Shown here in pieces: positions 36,470 to 47,300 of a stretch of DNA of 64,000 nt. Position 1 is the first letter of the stretch. Every line of letters begins with the position of its first letter. The notes beneath the pieces were generated by a model. That model worked only from the letters and a program-made list of their open reading frames with translations, was not told the DNA's origin and searched no databases. A program made the position numbers and the translations under genes. The stretch comes from Macrotrachela quadricornifera (taxonomy: Eukaryota > Rotifera > Eurotatoria > Philodinida > Philodinidae): the NCBI GenBank assembly GCA_022393335.1, contig JAJEKB010021493.1, forward strand, positions 1 to 64,000, written 5' to 3'.

Positions 36470-37228
36470 ACATTCGTATTATCTAGCTATGACATTTTTC
36501 TATATAACATAGGCAAAAGTGTAACTTATCTTTATTAGCCTCAATCGTTTCCTACTGATCTGAACTTTGGTAAAGTAAGAATGTATTCTGAAAAACAATA
36601 TGATGCTTTCTACTGAAGGCAAGATCACATAAAATACGATGCTGTTAAAGGTATATGTTGTGGTAAAATTATTTCAAACGAACTTAACATTGAATTTTGC
36701 ATATTAAAATCAAACACATCATTTATTTAAGAAGAAACATCTAAGAAATTATACTTCTTATTATACTATCTGAACAGAAATTACATGTGAGATGTAGCAC
36801 GGTTAAACGTCAATAATCAGAAGATATTCTATAAAATAGAGCAAACACAGCGTAAAAACTCTATTGTTCTTGATTGATTTCTGTTTGTCTATATTGGTAG
36901 ACGATGGCGATGAATATAACGACAAAAGTGTACACGCACGTACATAAGTGAACTTAAATGTTTATTTCTATTTAAATCATGAATAATTTATCTCATATTG
37001 TAGATTTCCATTGAGAAATTCTACAATATAACACATCTTTTAAAATTTCACTTAAAATCAGCTATGAACAAAAGTTTTATTACATATAAGAAGTTCTTCC
37101 AAGTTTTCTCTTTCAAGTGCCAACAACTGAAAATACTTATTTGATATTTGTCTTACATATGCATCTATTTTATTTTAATGTCAATATAGGTAACTGAAAT
37201 AGGGATAGATGTTTTTTTGTATAATTAG
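36470..37228. other. Spacer without recognisable genes
   Basis: AT-rich; nothing found. Confidence 0.45.
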
Positions 37229-37786
37229 CTTACGAGGGAGCATATCCAATTGGCAAATCGCTTTTGGACTTGGTATGTGTGCGAATGACAGACCTTCGTG
37301 AGTTATTAAATAACCTTCAATAATCTGATTTTCCAGTTTTCTGTTGTCGAATTATGGACCTTTTATTTGATTTTAGCTTTTAGGCATACGATTCTTTTGA
37401 GTACTTGAATGATCAAATGTCAAACTCAAAATTTGACTATAGATAGCCTTTATAAGGACTGGAAACTTGTCATGGTTTGTAACAAAATGAATATATTCTT
37501 ATCGAGATGTCAGGTTGCCATGAAAATGTCTCTGTTTTGAAACATAAGTCAAAAGACGTGCTTCTGTAACATGTGAATATCTCGATGAGGACACATTTAT
37601 TCTGGCTCAAACCTTGGCAAGTTTCTAGTACTTATAAAGCCTATCTATAGTCAAAATTTCAGTTGGAAATTCGATCATCCAGATACTCAAAAGAATCGTA
37701 TGTCTATAAATCAAAATCAAGTAAAAGACCCATAACTCGACAACAGCACAGAAGCAGTTTGACAATTGGATATGTTTCCTTGTTAG
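37229..37786. mobile_element. Imperfect fold-back element (558 bp)
   Basis: The left part (37229-37500) and right part (37550-37786) pair as inverted copies: CATATCCAATTGGCAAA at the left tip matches the right tip, then TGTTGTCGARTTATGG, CATACGATTCTTTTGAGTA and CTATAGATAGSCTTTATAAG. The left arm has about 70 extra bases. The 86-codon minus-strand frame at 37625-37885 is a by-product. No target duplication resolved. Confidence 0.6.
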
Positions 37787-37969
37787 ATGATGAAGATAAA
37801 TTCTTCGATAGAATTTTGTTAAACTCTTAGTTCTTAGAACGATTTTATTCAATCTTTCGAAAAAAGTACAAGCACATGACAACAATATTCAAATACAACG
37901 TGAATCATCTTTGGTTTGTATGCCACACTTAACGAACAATATCGATAACAATCGTTGACAAAATGCAGA

Positions 37970-39613
37970 AAATTTGTTCCTCATTTAGATCGATGTTTCA
38001 ATTGATAATAATACTAAAGGTAAATAGCAAAGGATGGTTATCAATCAACTAAAATTCATTGTCAATAATGTTAAACAATTCAACAACAAGTATTTGTAAA
38101 CAATTGCGAAAAATGCAAGACGATATGAGCATGATTTGATTGATTTTGATGTTGTTAGTAATAACAATTTAACTAACGATATTCCAAACAATGAAAAATT
38201 AGAAAGAGTTTATACAGTTCATTCATCTATTTGGTGATATACTAGCGAAGGATTTATTTATAAAATGTTAAATAAAACATTGAGAATACAAGACATTGAA
38301 ATACTTTATATTATGCGTATATTTACGAAAAACCATCATGAACAACTAGCTGAGAATGGCGTAGTGGTTCTATGCGTCTGATGGTCAGATATCAGAAGGT
38401 TTGATTCCTTCCCCTGGCACGGTGTCGTTTTGTCCAAGATGAATGGTTATGAAAGGCCAAGAATAGACAAATAAAACAAGGTGAATATATACACGTCGAA
38501 TACGTCATCGCTGCCACGATATCGATTACTGTAACTGTTTTCTATTCTACGTGCTTTTATTTTTATCTCTGTTGTCTGTATATTATCATCATCTTATCTT
38601 TCGTAAGCGTTCGGAAAAATATTGCAGAAAATCACCAAAAAAAGTTGAACGTCACGAAATAAATCTGCATAATCAAAAAAAAAAACTTTATGAACAACTT
38701 GCTCATCTATATCATTATCAATAGAATAATTCTACTAGATCAGTATCTCTTCATCAGATTGTTCGTTATCGAGATCAGCAAATGCCATCGAATGAATTTA
38801 CTATCTTAAAAGATAATCAAGATGATCTTCTGTCAATTGATAGTTTCTTATCCACAAGGAAAAATAAAAATTTGACTATAATGTTTGCTGATGACAATTG
38901 AATATTGGAATGATGTCATGGCTGCTGTTCTTCTGAAAATTCATGTGGAAAAAGACGACGAGGACATACCATCTTTTAACAAAATTAGTGAATTAAGCTT
39001 TTTCAGTGAATGTTATCTTTCGTACTAAAAAATTCACAAAACACCATTCATATGATAGTTCTTAGCTTGTTGAATCGATCTACAATTCATTCAATTAACT
39101 AGACATGTACACGAACAAGTGGAAGATGCTACTCCACGAAATTAGTTATGCCACTTATAAATTAGTATTAGAAAATATATTGAAGCCAATCGTTTTTTTT
39201 TATAAATAGTAGCATAGCAGACAAAACATAATAATCAACAATCTGAGACAGCATTATATCATCAAATTTGCTTACTTTATCACGAAATGAAAGATTTAGA
39301 AAAAGCTAATGACGATTACGAGCAATCACTTGCAATTAAATTTTCTTATTTACCAAAAGGGATCAGTGAACGATGATCACGGGATTGTTAACTTCTACAA
39401 TGTCGAGAAAAACAAAATTAAGAGGAAAAATATGAAGCGACATGAGTCTAAAAATGTGTAGATATGGTTTTCTCTTGAATCACCCCCCACACTCGAGTAT
39501 CTCCGTGCTCATCACTCTGATTCCCATCTCACATAGACTTATTATCATAAAGGTCATTATCAAGAAGCATTTGATCATAGCCCTAAAACGATTGAACTAA
39601 ACAGTCATGTATT
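37970..39613 (+). pseudogene. Decayed receiver-like / ADP-ribosyltransferase / TPR protein gene
   Basis: Stops and frameshifts run throughout, but three domain remnants appear in order on the plus strand. At about 37970-38110 a receiver-like head carries INQLKFIVNNVKQFN. At about 38218-38337 and 38704-38900 is a mono-ADP-ribosyltransferase core: FIYKMLNKTLR, IVRYRDQQMPSNEF and LSIDSFLSTRKNKNLTIMF. These fit the R-x-x-Q/YRGQGM and STS-type motifs, here decayed to YRDQQM and SFLSTR. At about 39250-39600 TPR/kinesin-light-chain-like repeats follow: YHEMKDLEKANDDYEQSLAI and YHKGHYQEAFDHSPKTIEL. A SINE (38352-38689) interrupts the ART core and a MITE follows the TPR part. The receiver-ART-TPR order is one I associate with a large bdelloid family. 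It is non-functional. Confidence 0.65.
38352..38689 (+). mobile_element. Complete tRNA-derived SINE with A-tail and 14-bp target duplication
   Basis: The head carries a perfect Pol III A box, TGGCGTAGTGG (38357-38367), and a B box, GGTTTGATTCC (38398-38408, one base off consensus). A D-arm and T-arm can be drawn, but the acceptor stem is not paired, so it is tRNA-derived rather than a tRNA. Next comes CTGGCACGGTGTCGTTTTGT, reminiscent of the conserved central part of some animal SINEs (memory only). The 3' end is an A-rich tail with a run of 11 A. The copy is flanked by ATGAACAACTAGCT (38338-38351) and ATGAACAACTTGCT (38690-38703), a 13/14 target-site duplication. Removing it rejoins the host ART reading. 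Confidence 0.75.
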
Positions 39614-40507
39614 ACTTAGGTATGACCAAAAGCTCGGAAAACATTAAATAAAAATATAAAGATAAGGAGATATTTTTAATTTTATTTTATCAAATATTGA
39701 GGATGGTTACCACCATTATTTATATAAAGTTCCATCTTTTCTAATAATTTGTTACAAGTTTTTTTCGAAAAATTTTTTAGGCACCTTGGTTCTCGCATGA
39801 GAAAATCATATTTCATTTATTTTATTGTTTAAACTACGTTCGATAGAAGTTTTTACCCAAAAATTGCATAGTATTAGGCCTGGTCAGTATAGTGGATATG
39901 ATATTATATGGGTGCCTTCCCCTGTCATATGATCAATATTATTGAATGAGTATGAAGTCAACGATGATCGTCAAACAATTCTATATATTTTGAGCCTGAT
40001 ATATCAGTTTATTTCCATATTTCATTAACAAAAGGCTTCAGACAATTTTCAATATAATACTTATGAGCTATAGTCTTGCCTTTACCTACACTCCGTATTA
40101 TTTAATTTAAAGAATATACCTAACAAAATTTTTATTAAAATCTGTCTCCATGAACAACAGTGTTAGATGATTCATCTTCGATAAGGTAGCTGGCATGAAC
40201 TGACTTATGACTGACCTATCTAAAATAAATCAATATCTCATCACTAGTAGTGCTAGAACCCAACTGACATGATCGAATAAAATTTTTGCCGAATTTTTAA
40301 AATAAATGAAATATGATTTTCTCATGCGAGAACCAAGGTACCTAAAAGTTTTTCGAAAAAAATTTGTAACAAATTATTAGAAAAGATGGAACTTGATATA
40401 AATAATGGTGGTAACCATCCTCAATATCTGATAAAATAAAATTAAAAATATCTCCTTATCTTTATATTTTTATTTAATGTTTTCAAAACTTTTGGTCAGA
40501 CCTAAGT
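39614..40507. mobile_element. TA-flanked MITE with about 220-bp inverted ends (family A, copy 1)
   Basis: The arms 39614-39835 and 40285-40507 are inverted copies with tips (A)CTTAGGTATGACCAAAAG and (A)CTTAGGTCTGACCAAAAG. TA stands immediately outside CTTAGG at both ends (39613-39614 and 40507-40508). The tip closely resembles that of the element at 51916-52828, so I group them. It lies at the 3' edge of the decayed TPR region. No transposase frame. Confidence 0.7.
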
Positions 40508-40508
40508 A

Positions 40509-40930
40509 AAAGTTCGACCACATATTTTAGTTCATTACCGAAATATGCGACTTTTGTTTCTATCAAATTTTAGTTTATTACGTAATATCATAACCAAGCA
40601 CTATCGAGTTCATTTCTGATAATCAATCTATTCTAAAATAACATAGTTTGAAGTGACATCATTAAATTATGTAATATTCGACGTCACTATATAATGAGTA
40701 ATTATCTAAAATAACTGTTAGCTTTAATAACGATAAAAATATATGTTTGTAATATCTGTCATATTTACACTTGTTTCTTTTTACATGACGTCAGACAAAT
40801 ATTAATATCTTATCTCATCTCCTCTCGCCCTTAAACGAGACTTACGAGAAAAAATATTCTCTCACATACATACATGTATATATATATATTGAAATTTTAG
40901 AGTATAATAAAGAAATTTAATAAATTAAAT
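40509..40930. promoter_or_regulatory. Upstream region of the arrestin gene
   Basis: No coding content. A (TA)n-like run at about 40876-40889 is followed by TTTTAG at about 40895-40900, roughly 30 bases before the start codon. This could be a 5' UTR or spliced-leader acceptor. Confidence 0.35.
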
Positions 40931-41983
40931 ATGGGCAATAGTAACAGTATCTCGATTACAGTCAATCCTGATCGAGCTAATTTATTTTACTTTTCTGGTG
41001 AAATCGTATCTGGAACAGTCGGATTAAATATTATGGAAGGAAGAGTAGAAGCAAATGAAATTTACATAATGTTAACGGGTGAAATTGGTTATACAACAAC
41101 TCGAACTGTTTCACATGGTAGAGGCAGAACATCAACACGAACTGAATATCATCATGTACCATTTTATTCTGCTAAAGCAAGTTTTGCAAGAGCTGATGTT
41201 GGACAAAAAGAATTAACTTATGGTCAAGGACAATATTCATGGCCATTTCAATTTTTATTAAATGATTATCTTCCACCAACAATAAATCAACCTCTATCAT
41301 ATCCTCATGTTCGATATTATTTACAAGTTATTATTGATAAACCATGGTATAAACCAAATACAAAAGAAACAAGATATTTAACAATATATCCACGTGTTAA
41401 TTTATTACAAAATCCTCAAAGTTTATTATCAACTATATTTGGAAATCATAATAGAAAAGAAATAACATTAAAAGGTAGTTTAAATAAATTAGGATATGTT
41501 CCTGGTGATTTAATGAGTTTTACATTAGAAATTGAAAATCCACGAAATGTTTTAATTCAACGTATTGATCTTTCAATGTTACAATCATATAAAATTGGTA
41601 AAAATTCACGTGGATATACTATATTTCAAATAATATTACCAAAAATTCTTAATTTAAAAGATCAACAAATAAGAGAAACATTCTCAATCATAATTCCTTC
41701 TGTACCAATACCTCCATCATATCAATTCCAAGGAGGACTTCGCCAAAATGCATTTGTTGATATTCATTATATGCTTAGATTTGTAGTTAGAGTTGAAGGA
41801 ATTTTTACGAATTTTGATATTGATGTACCAATTATGATAGGAACAGAACCAAATCCTGATTTTAATCAACAGAACATATTTAATCCGTTGACCGTTTCTT
41901 ATTCTTCAAATCCTGAACAATCTATGTTTAATGATGATCATTCACCACCTAGTTATGATTCTGCTGTACAAAATACTAAATAA
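40931..41983 (+). CDS. Alpha-arrestin (arrestin domain-containing protein)
   Basis: Single exon, 350 residues. The N-terminal arrestin fold spans about 5-160 (SITVNPDRANLFYFSGEIVSG is the typical first strands and turn). The C-terminal arrestin fold spans about 175-305 (ITLKGSLNKLGYVPGDL, then paired strands to FDIDVPIMIGT). The tail carries a PPSY motif at residues 339-342, the PPxY docking site by which alpha-arrestins recruit NEDD4-type ubiquitin ligases to membrane cargo. The N-terminus MGNSNS fits an N-myristoylation site. Expected role: adaptor for receptor or transporter ubiquitination and endocytosis. AATAAA at 42002-42007. The codon use is strongly AT-biased like its neighbours. Confidence 0.9.
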   Translation: MGNSNSISITVNPDRANLFYFSGEIVSGTVGLNIMEGRVEANEIYIMLTGEIGYTTTRTVSHGRGRTSTRTEYHHVPFYSAKASFARADVGQKELTYGQGQYSWPFQFLLNDYLPPTINQPLSYPHVRYYLQVIIDKPWYKPNTKETRYLTIYPRVNLLQNPQSLLSTIFGNHNRKEITLKGSLNKLGYVPGDLMSFTLEIENPRNVLIQRIDLSMLQSYKIGKNSRGYTIFQIILPKILNLKDQQIRETFSIIIPSVPIPPSYQFQGGLRQNAFVDIHYMLRFVVRVEGIFTNFDIDVPIMIGTEPNPDFNQQNIFNPLTVSYSSNPEQSMFNDDHSPPSYDSAVQNTK

Positions 41984-42001
41984 TCTTTCTTTTTTTCTAT
42001 T

Positions 42002-42007
42002 AATAAA
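42002..42007 (+). terminator. Poly(A) signal of the arrestin gene
   Basis: AATAAA 19 bases after the TAA. Confidence 0.65.
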
Positions 42008-43106
42008 ATATTCTCATTCAACACATACTTTTTCATATATTAGAAATTATCTAAATTAAGAATTTCATTCTAATAATATACAAATAATGTTCATCGAGAA
42101 TCGATTCACTAGGTCCTAGATTGAAAATACAGCGATGCGGATATAACTGTTTATTATTATGAACCAAGATCCATTATACTAGGCTGTGTGTAGCAGAAGA
42201 ACTTAATCATAGCGAACATCTGATAACTAAAGTTGAAACAATTGTAGAGGAGACTATAAAGATTATCTATAGTCACTATGATTTATATTAGTCGATCAAT
42301 ATTGATTAATAATGACGTTCATTGTTTAATTATTTACTAGAATTAGTTTATTGTTCAATGCCGTAAAGATAAATTAGTGTTTTATCAAAAAAATTGAAAT
42401 TTTAAAAGTGAGTTTGAACATAATATTATGATAAACAAAAGTCATACTCTTTAAATCATCTGATATAATTTTTTGATTTGATTCGAATTGCGTTATCATA
42501 AGCATCTTTCTATATGCATATTGATACCACTACCCAATCGTGAAAACTATTCTACGCAATTACGAAAACTGTTTGCATCAGGTATCGTGGACTGCTATAT
42601 ATATGACTGTTCAGCTACTCCTTTTTCAAATAAAGTCTTTTCATTAATGAACAATACGAATTTTAATAGTTATTTTGTTTAGATTGTAATTTTACGTCAA
42701 TTCTATCATCATCAATATTTGACAATGAACCAAAATTACCAACTGGTCTTTGTCTCGAGAAAAATATTTCGTATAACTGTAGTGTTGAATCTTTTGATTC
42801 AATGTTTTAACTATAATTTTTTTTTCTATTATTCTAATCTAATTGTTGCTACTTTTTGTCCCATATATTCAAGCTTTATTTTTCTTATACATAAATATTC
42901 TTATTGATTATATTTTTCCCTTGTTATAAATTCACTAAAATAGAATATATCACACGCATGTGTTGTATATAAATATATTTCGTTCTGTCCGCTGACAATT
43001 CATTCACCATCATGTTGTAGACATACAACGACATATAGATAACACAATTAAATATACAAAACTTGTATATTTTCATATTAGTTACTTTTTCTTATGATTA
43101 TTTTCA
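42008..43106. other. Spacer without recognisable genes
   Basis: Frames at 42488-42682 and 42719-42907 are not supported. Nothing else found. Confidence 0.45.
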
Positions 43107-44050
43107 GGGTGACCCATAAAAGTAACGCAATCGAACGATAAAAAATTGAATATCTCTATTATGGCTCGGGCAAAGGAGCTGATTTTTGTTACCAGTGATA
43201 GAGGCATGTATAAGGTTTACATTCACAAAGACATGCCTTGACAGATCCTCTATCAGGGGACTCTATTGACTCTATCAAATTGAGATCTTTCATTATGCGT
43301 TGTAATGTTGAATGCGAGATATCAAGATCACGTGCTGCTCTTCTTTGTGATGTTTGTGGATTAAGAAGGAAAGTTTGAGAAACTATTTGCATATTTTCAT
43401 CTCTGTTGGGTGATTTTCGTCTTTCACTTCGTGGTACATCTTCGACAGAACCTGTCTCATCAAATCTTTTTGCGAGTCGATAAACTGTTTGTCGAGCCGA
43501 AACTTCATCATTAGGAAATTCGTGTTGGAAAGTTTCATTTGTTGCTTGTGTTATTCCTCCTGAAATCCACCATTGCTTGAGGAGAAGAATTTGTTATTCT
43601 TTCGTCAATCTCGGCATCTAAACGTACGACTTCGGATTAAAATGTAGTAGAAAAAGTGAAACAGAAAAGCACAAGCCATATAACAATATAGAAAAAATGA
43701 TTTATATCGTGTAAGAAAACAACGTCCGTTTCAAGAAAATATAGGAAGGACACGAAAAGAGAATATATATGAACATACAACACGTTTTATTTAGAAGTTC
43801 ATTATACATTATATGTCTTCTGAATAAGCGTTCTTTCTAGTACATTACTTTTTTTTCGATATATGAAAAGGAAATTTTTTTTCTTGGCCTCAATAGAATC
43901 CCCTAATAGAGGATCTATCAAGGCATGTCTTTGCTAATATAAAGCCTATACATGCCTCTGTCACTGGTAAAAAAATCAGCTCCTTTGCTCGAGCCGTAAT
44001 AAAGATATTCAATTTTTTATGGTTTGATTGTGTTACTTATGAACCACCCT
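43107..44050. mobile_element. mariner-superfamily element with about 110-bp inverted ends
   Basis: The left end (43107-43215) and the reverse complement of the right end (43940-44050) match at about 85%: GGGTGRYYCATAAAAGTAAC (one A missing on the right), AAAAAATTGAATATCT, GCAAAGGAGCTGATTTTT and AGAGGCATGTATA. TATA follows on the right, while the left flank lacks a clear TA, so that side has mutated. Inside is a minus-strand transposase remnant (43617-43189). The DDE/D catalytic half is missing, so the copy is internally deleted. Confidence 0.75.
43189..43617 (-). pseudogene. N-terminal mariner-like transposase remnant (HTH part only)
   Basis: Starting at ATG 43617 the frame reads MPRLTKE, then a TAA as codon 8, then stays open for about 135 codons. 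It contains a DUF4817-like helix-turn-helix start (FQHEFPNDEVSARQTVYRL, FDETGSVEDVPR). A second HTH, TSQRRAARDLDISHSTLQRI, follows, typical of this mariner group. The frame then runs into the terminal repeat and stops, without any catalytic aspartates. The early stop plus the deletion make it inactive. Confidence 0.7.
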
Positions 44051-44384
44051 ATACTTGTTTTTCATCGATATTTTATCTGCAAAAATGATGTACTTTAACC
44101 TGTATTGTGGTTGCTGTGCTCACCTCCCACACCCTTAATAGGTTGTTTAAATATTAACGCACTTTTGTTATTATTTTTTGCTGCCAAGCTTATGCAATCT
44201 TAAACAATGGCTGTTTTACTCTTCTTTAATACTTAAATGAATGGATGAAAGGGTGTGAAATAAGTAGAAATTCAAGTATGAAAAATCAAAAAGCTTATTT
44301 TTCCTTGAGCAAATGGCAAGCTTTTATTTAAAAAGAAATGCAAATTCAACATTCATTCAAAGTTTCACGATCGAAGCGTTTCAA
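44051..44384. promoter_or_regulatory. Promoter-proximal region of the glycoprotein gene
   Basis: About 330 bases between the mariner element and the start codon, with no coding frame. Regulatory words cannot be singled out. Confidence 0.35.
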
Positions 44385-47300
44385 ATGGCTGTTTCTTTTC
44401 TGTCTCTCCTAATATTGTTGATCGGACCACTATTATTGGTCAATGGATCACATTTCGATGGTGGCATCATCTCGTGGTAAGTGTCATTAACAACGGTACA
44501 GTTAGAAATCCATTGTCATATCGCTTGTTTGAACGATATTATTGCGATTTTAACTTTACATCTCATCGAACTGACAAGTTTCGATGAAATCTTTGGTGTC
44601 TGAAAGATTTTGATCGCCTGAGTTTGATGTAGTTTTAAAAAGAATTTCTATCGTTTTTTTGATCGGTGACTTTTATTTAGTAGCACCTAGTGAAATGCAA
44701 AAGTTATAGAAACCTCGTATATTTTCGGAAAACTTCGAGAAACATGTATTTTCTTGTAAAATATTTTTTAAGCCATCATATTTCACTACGAATATACGGT
44801 TTATTCATGAAATGGTAAGTTCATACTTCCAGAAAATTGAAATAAAATGACTACAAGAAAAACTCTATAGAAACTTAATTCAATATTTTAATACATAAAT
44901 GAGAAAATCGATTATGATATAAAAAGTATATATAAGTATTATATACATTTTTGGGCTTCGATTGAGTTGGATTAGGTTAAATCAGGAAAGAAGCAGGGCG
45001 GATAAAGTTATTTTGCGGTCCACTTCAGAATCCATTTCTTTGTATCAGGTTTGAATCAGGATTCGTCCTTGATTATATTTTTCAACTTTATTCCACGAAA
45101 ACCGATATTCACCATTTTTATGCTTAAGATCCTCCTCAAGTATCATAAAAAAAAATTCTTTTTCCACAAGTCAAAATCAAATGTACTTGTAGATTCAGGG
45201 ATGTTCATTATGAATATCACGATAAGATCTCTCAAAACTCATTTCTTCTTTCTATAGTCTTAACCACTTTGTAGCCTCCATTTTTTATTATTGGGATCCT
45301 CACTAGGGGCTGATCAGCTCAGGTTCACGAACTCCCTTCCAACGAACTAAAGAACTGTTTCAACAGCTCCTTTCGAACGAACTGAACTCTTCAAACAATT
45401 CTTTTCAACGAACTGAACTTTTCAAAAATAGTTCAGTTCTATGAACTGATGCCATAGGTCTTCGTGACCTAGAGATGCAACGATAACCGATCCTACCGAT
45501 TAACCTATTATATAGAAACTGATTATACCGATCAAACCATTAATAGTAGCGATGGTTAGTTACGTTAATTTTATATTAAGTTAAGTTTTTTTTTCATTTA
45601 ACACTCAATATTGCGTGTTAAGTTTTTCATTAATGCGTATATTAAGTGTTACGTGATTCCTATAGGTAGTTCAACTATTTCTCTATCCCAACAAGGACAA
45701 AACATGCTGTTGTTCGGGCCAAATGAAAGAGGACCCTTAATAGCCTCTGTGCTCATTAAGACACCACTAGGTTTCACCGGCACTATAATTGAACAAACCC
45801 ATTCTAAAATCTGATTGACTCGTATTTTGACCAATCAGATTTTATGATGGTTTTTTTCGCCTATAGTGCGGATGAAATCTAGTATAAAGATGTCAGTTCA
45901 GGTTCCGCTCCTAGGAATCCGGAAATCCTTAATGACTTCTTTTAGAATACAAGATAAATTATACTGAGTATTGACGTGCCTTAAAACGCATAACAACGAC
46001 TTTTCGACGGGTTTCGGATTCCTCGGGAATGGGGAACCCTGCCACCCCTAACCTAGTGATGTCTTAGTGAATGTAGAGGTTATCGAGAGTCCTTTTTCAA
46101 TTGGCCCGAACAACAACATGTTTTATCCTGATAATAATGAAGAAATGCTTCCTTATAGTCTTGATCAATCTGATTTTGAGACGAGTTTTTTCACTTACAG
46201 TGCGGATGAAACCCAGTGGTATCTTAGTAAACACAGGGGTTATTAAGGATCCTCTTTCATTTGGCCCGAACAACAGCATGTTTTGTCCTTGCTGGAATAG
46301 AGAAATAGTTGAACTATCTATGGAAATCACTTACACTTAATAATAAGTGCTAAATGAAAAAAAACTTCACTTAATTTTACATTAAGGTAAATGACCATCT
46401 CTACTGTTAATCGTTTGATTGGTACAAACAGTTTTTCGTCTAATTGTTTGATTAGTTTGACTGGTTACCATTTAATTGTCACCGTTGCATCCCTATCGTG
46501 GCCCGAGAGGATTTCTCGGTACCTCTATATGATGGCCCATGGAGCCTATGGGTACCTTTATGCGATAGGTCTCAGTGACTATAGAATCAGTTCATAGAAC
46601 TAAACTGTTGAACTAGTTCAGTTCATTGAAAAGAATTGTTCGAACCAGACGGGCACGGGGCGCCTTGCGGGCCCCCATGATTTTTCGCGGGGCGGGGCGG
46701 GGCGTGGTGGGTGAGCGATGAAAAAATCTCTTGTAAAGAGAGTGTGTTCATTTTTTTTCAAATCTCAACAAATAAGCTTCTCTCAACTTGTGTAAATACC
46801 AAGCAAGTGGTGTATTTGCTCAAGGAAGGTGAAATCTCAGCAACTCATGGCTAAATCAATTTTGACGTCATAAAAATGCAAAATTATCAAAATGTATAAA
46901 GTCATATAATGTCATAACGGGGCGGAACGGGGCACGGGGCTAACTTAACACGAAGCGGGGCAGGGCGGGGCGTGGGTGTAAAAAACTATGCCCAGTGCAT
47001 CTCTGGTTCGAACTGTTCAGCTTGTTCAAAGTGAACTGTTGAAACAGTTCAAAAGTTCTGAGTTAGAGCTGAACTTGTCAGGCTTTATAAACAACCAAGA
47101 GCCATTGAGATAGGGTCTGTTATCTTTGTTACGCTTGTAAGTTTGATTCCATAATGTGTCAAAATTAGATTTATGGATACCAGTAAGAGTATAATAATCA
47201 TCATCAGAATAATTGAATGAACTATGACAAGGGATGGATGATTCTTTTTCCATAAACGTACTTGTTAGTGATTTTTGTGGAACTCACATAATTTTTCGAT

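Larger units (their letters stand above)
45304..47087. mobile_element. hAT-like element hosting two younger MITEs
   Basis: The left end, TAGGGGCTGATCAGCTCAG with repeats of a CGAACTGAAC word (45330-45430), is mirrored by the right end (46590-46640 and 47014-47087), where GTTCAGTTC and CTGTTGAAACAGTTC recur on the opposite strand. The inserted MITEs at 45470-46495 and 46646-47005 split it. Without them it would be about 380 bp. The outer 8-bp duplication is not visible, because the host transposon seems deleted on the left side. Confidence 0.5.

Noticed and set aside
45611..46340. Mirrored open frames on both strands
   Set aside because: They arise from the inverted repeat inside hAT MITE 1 and have no independent coding support.
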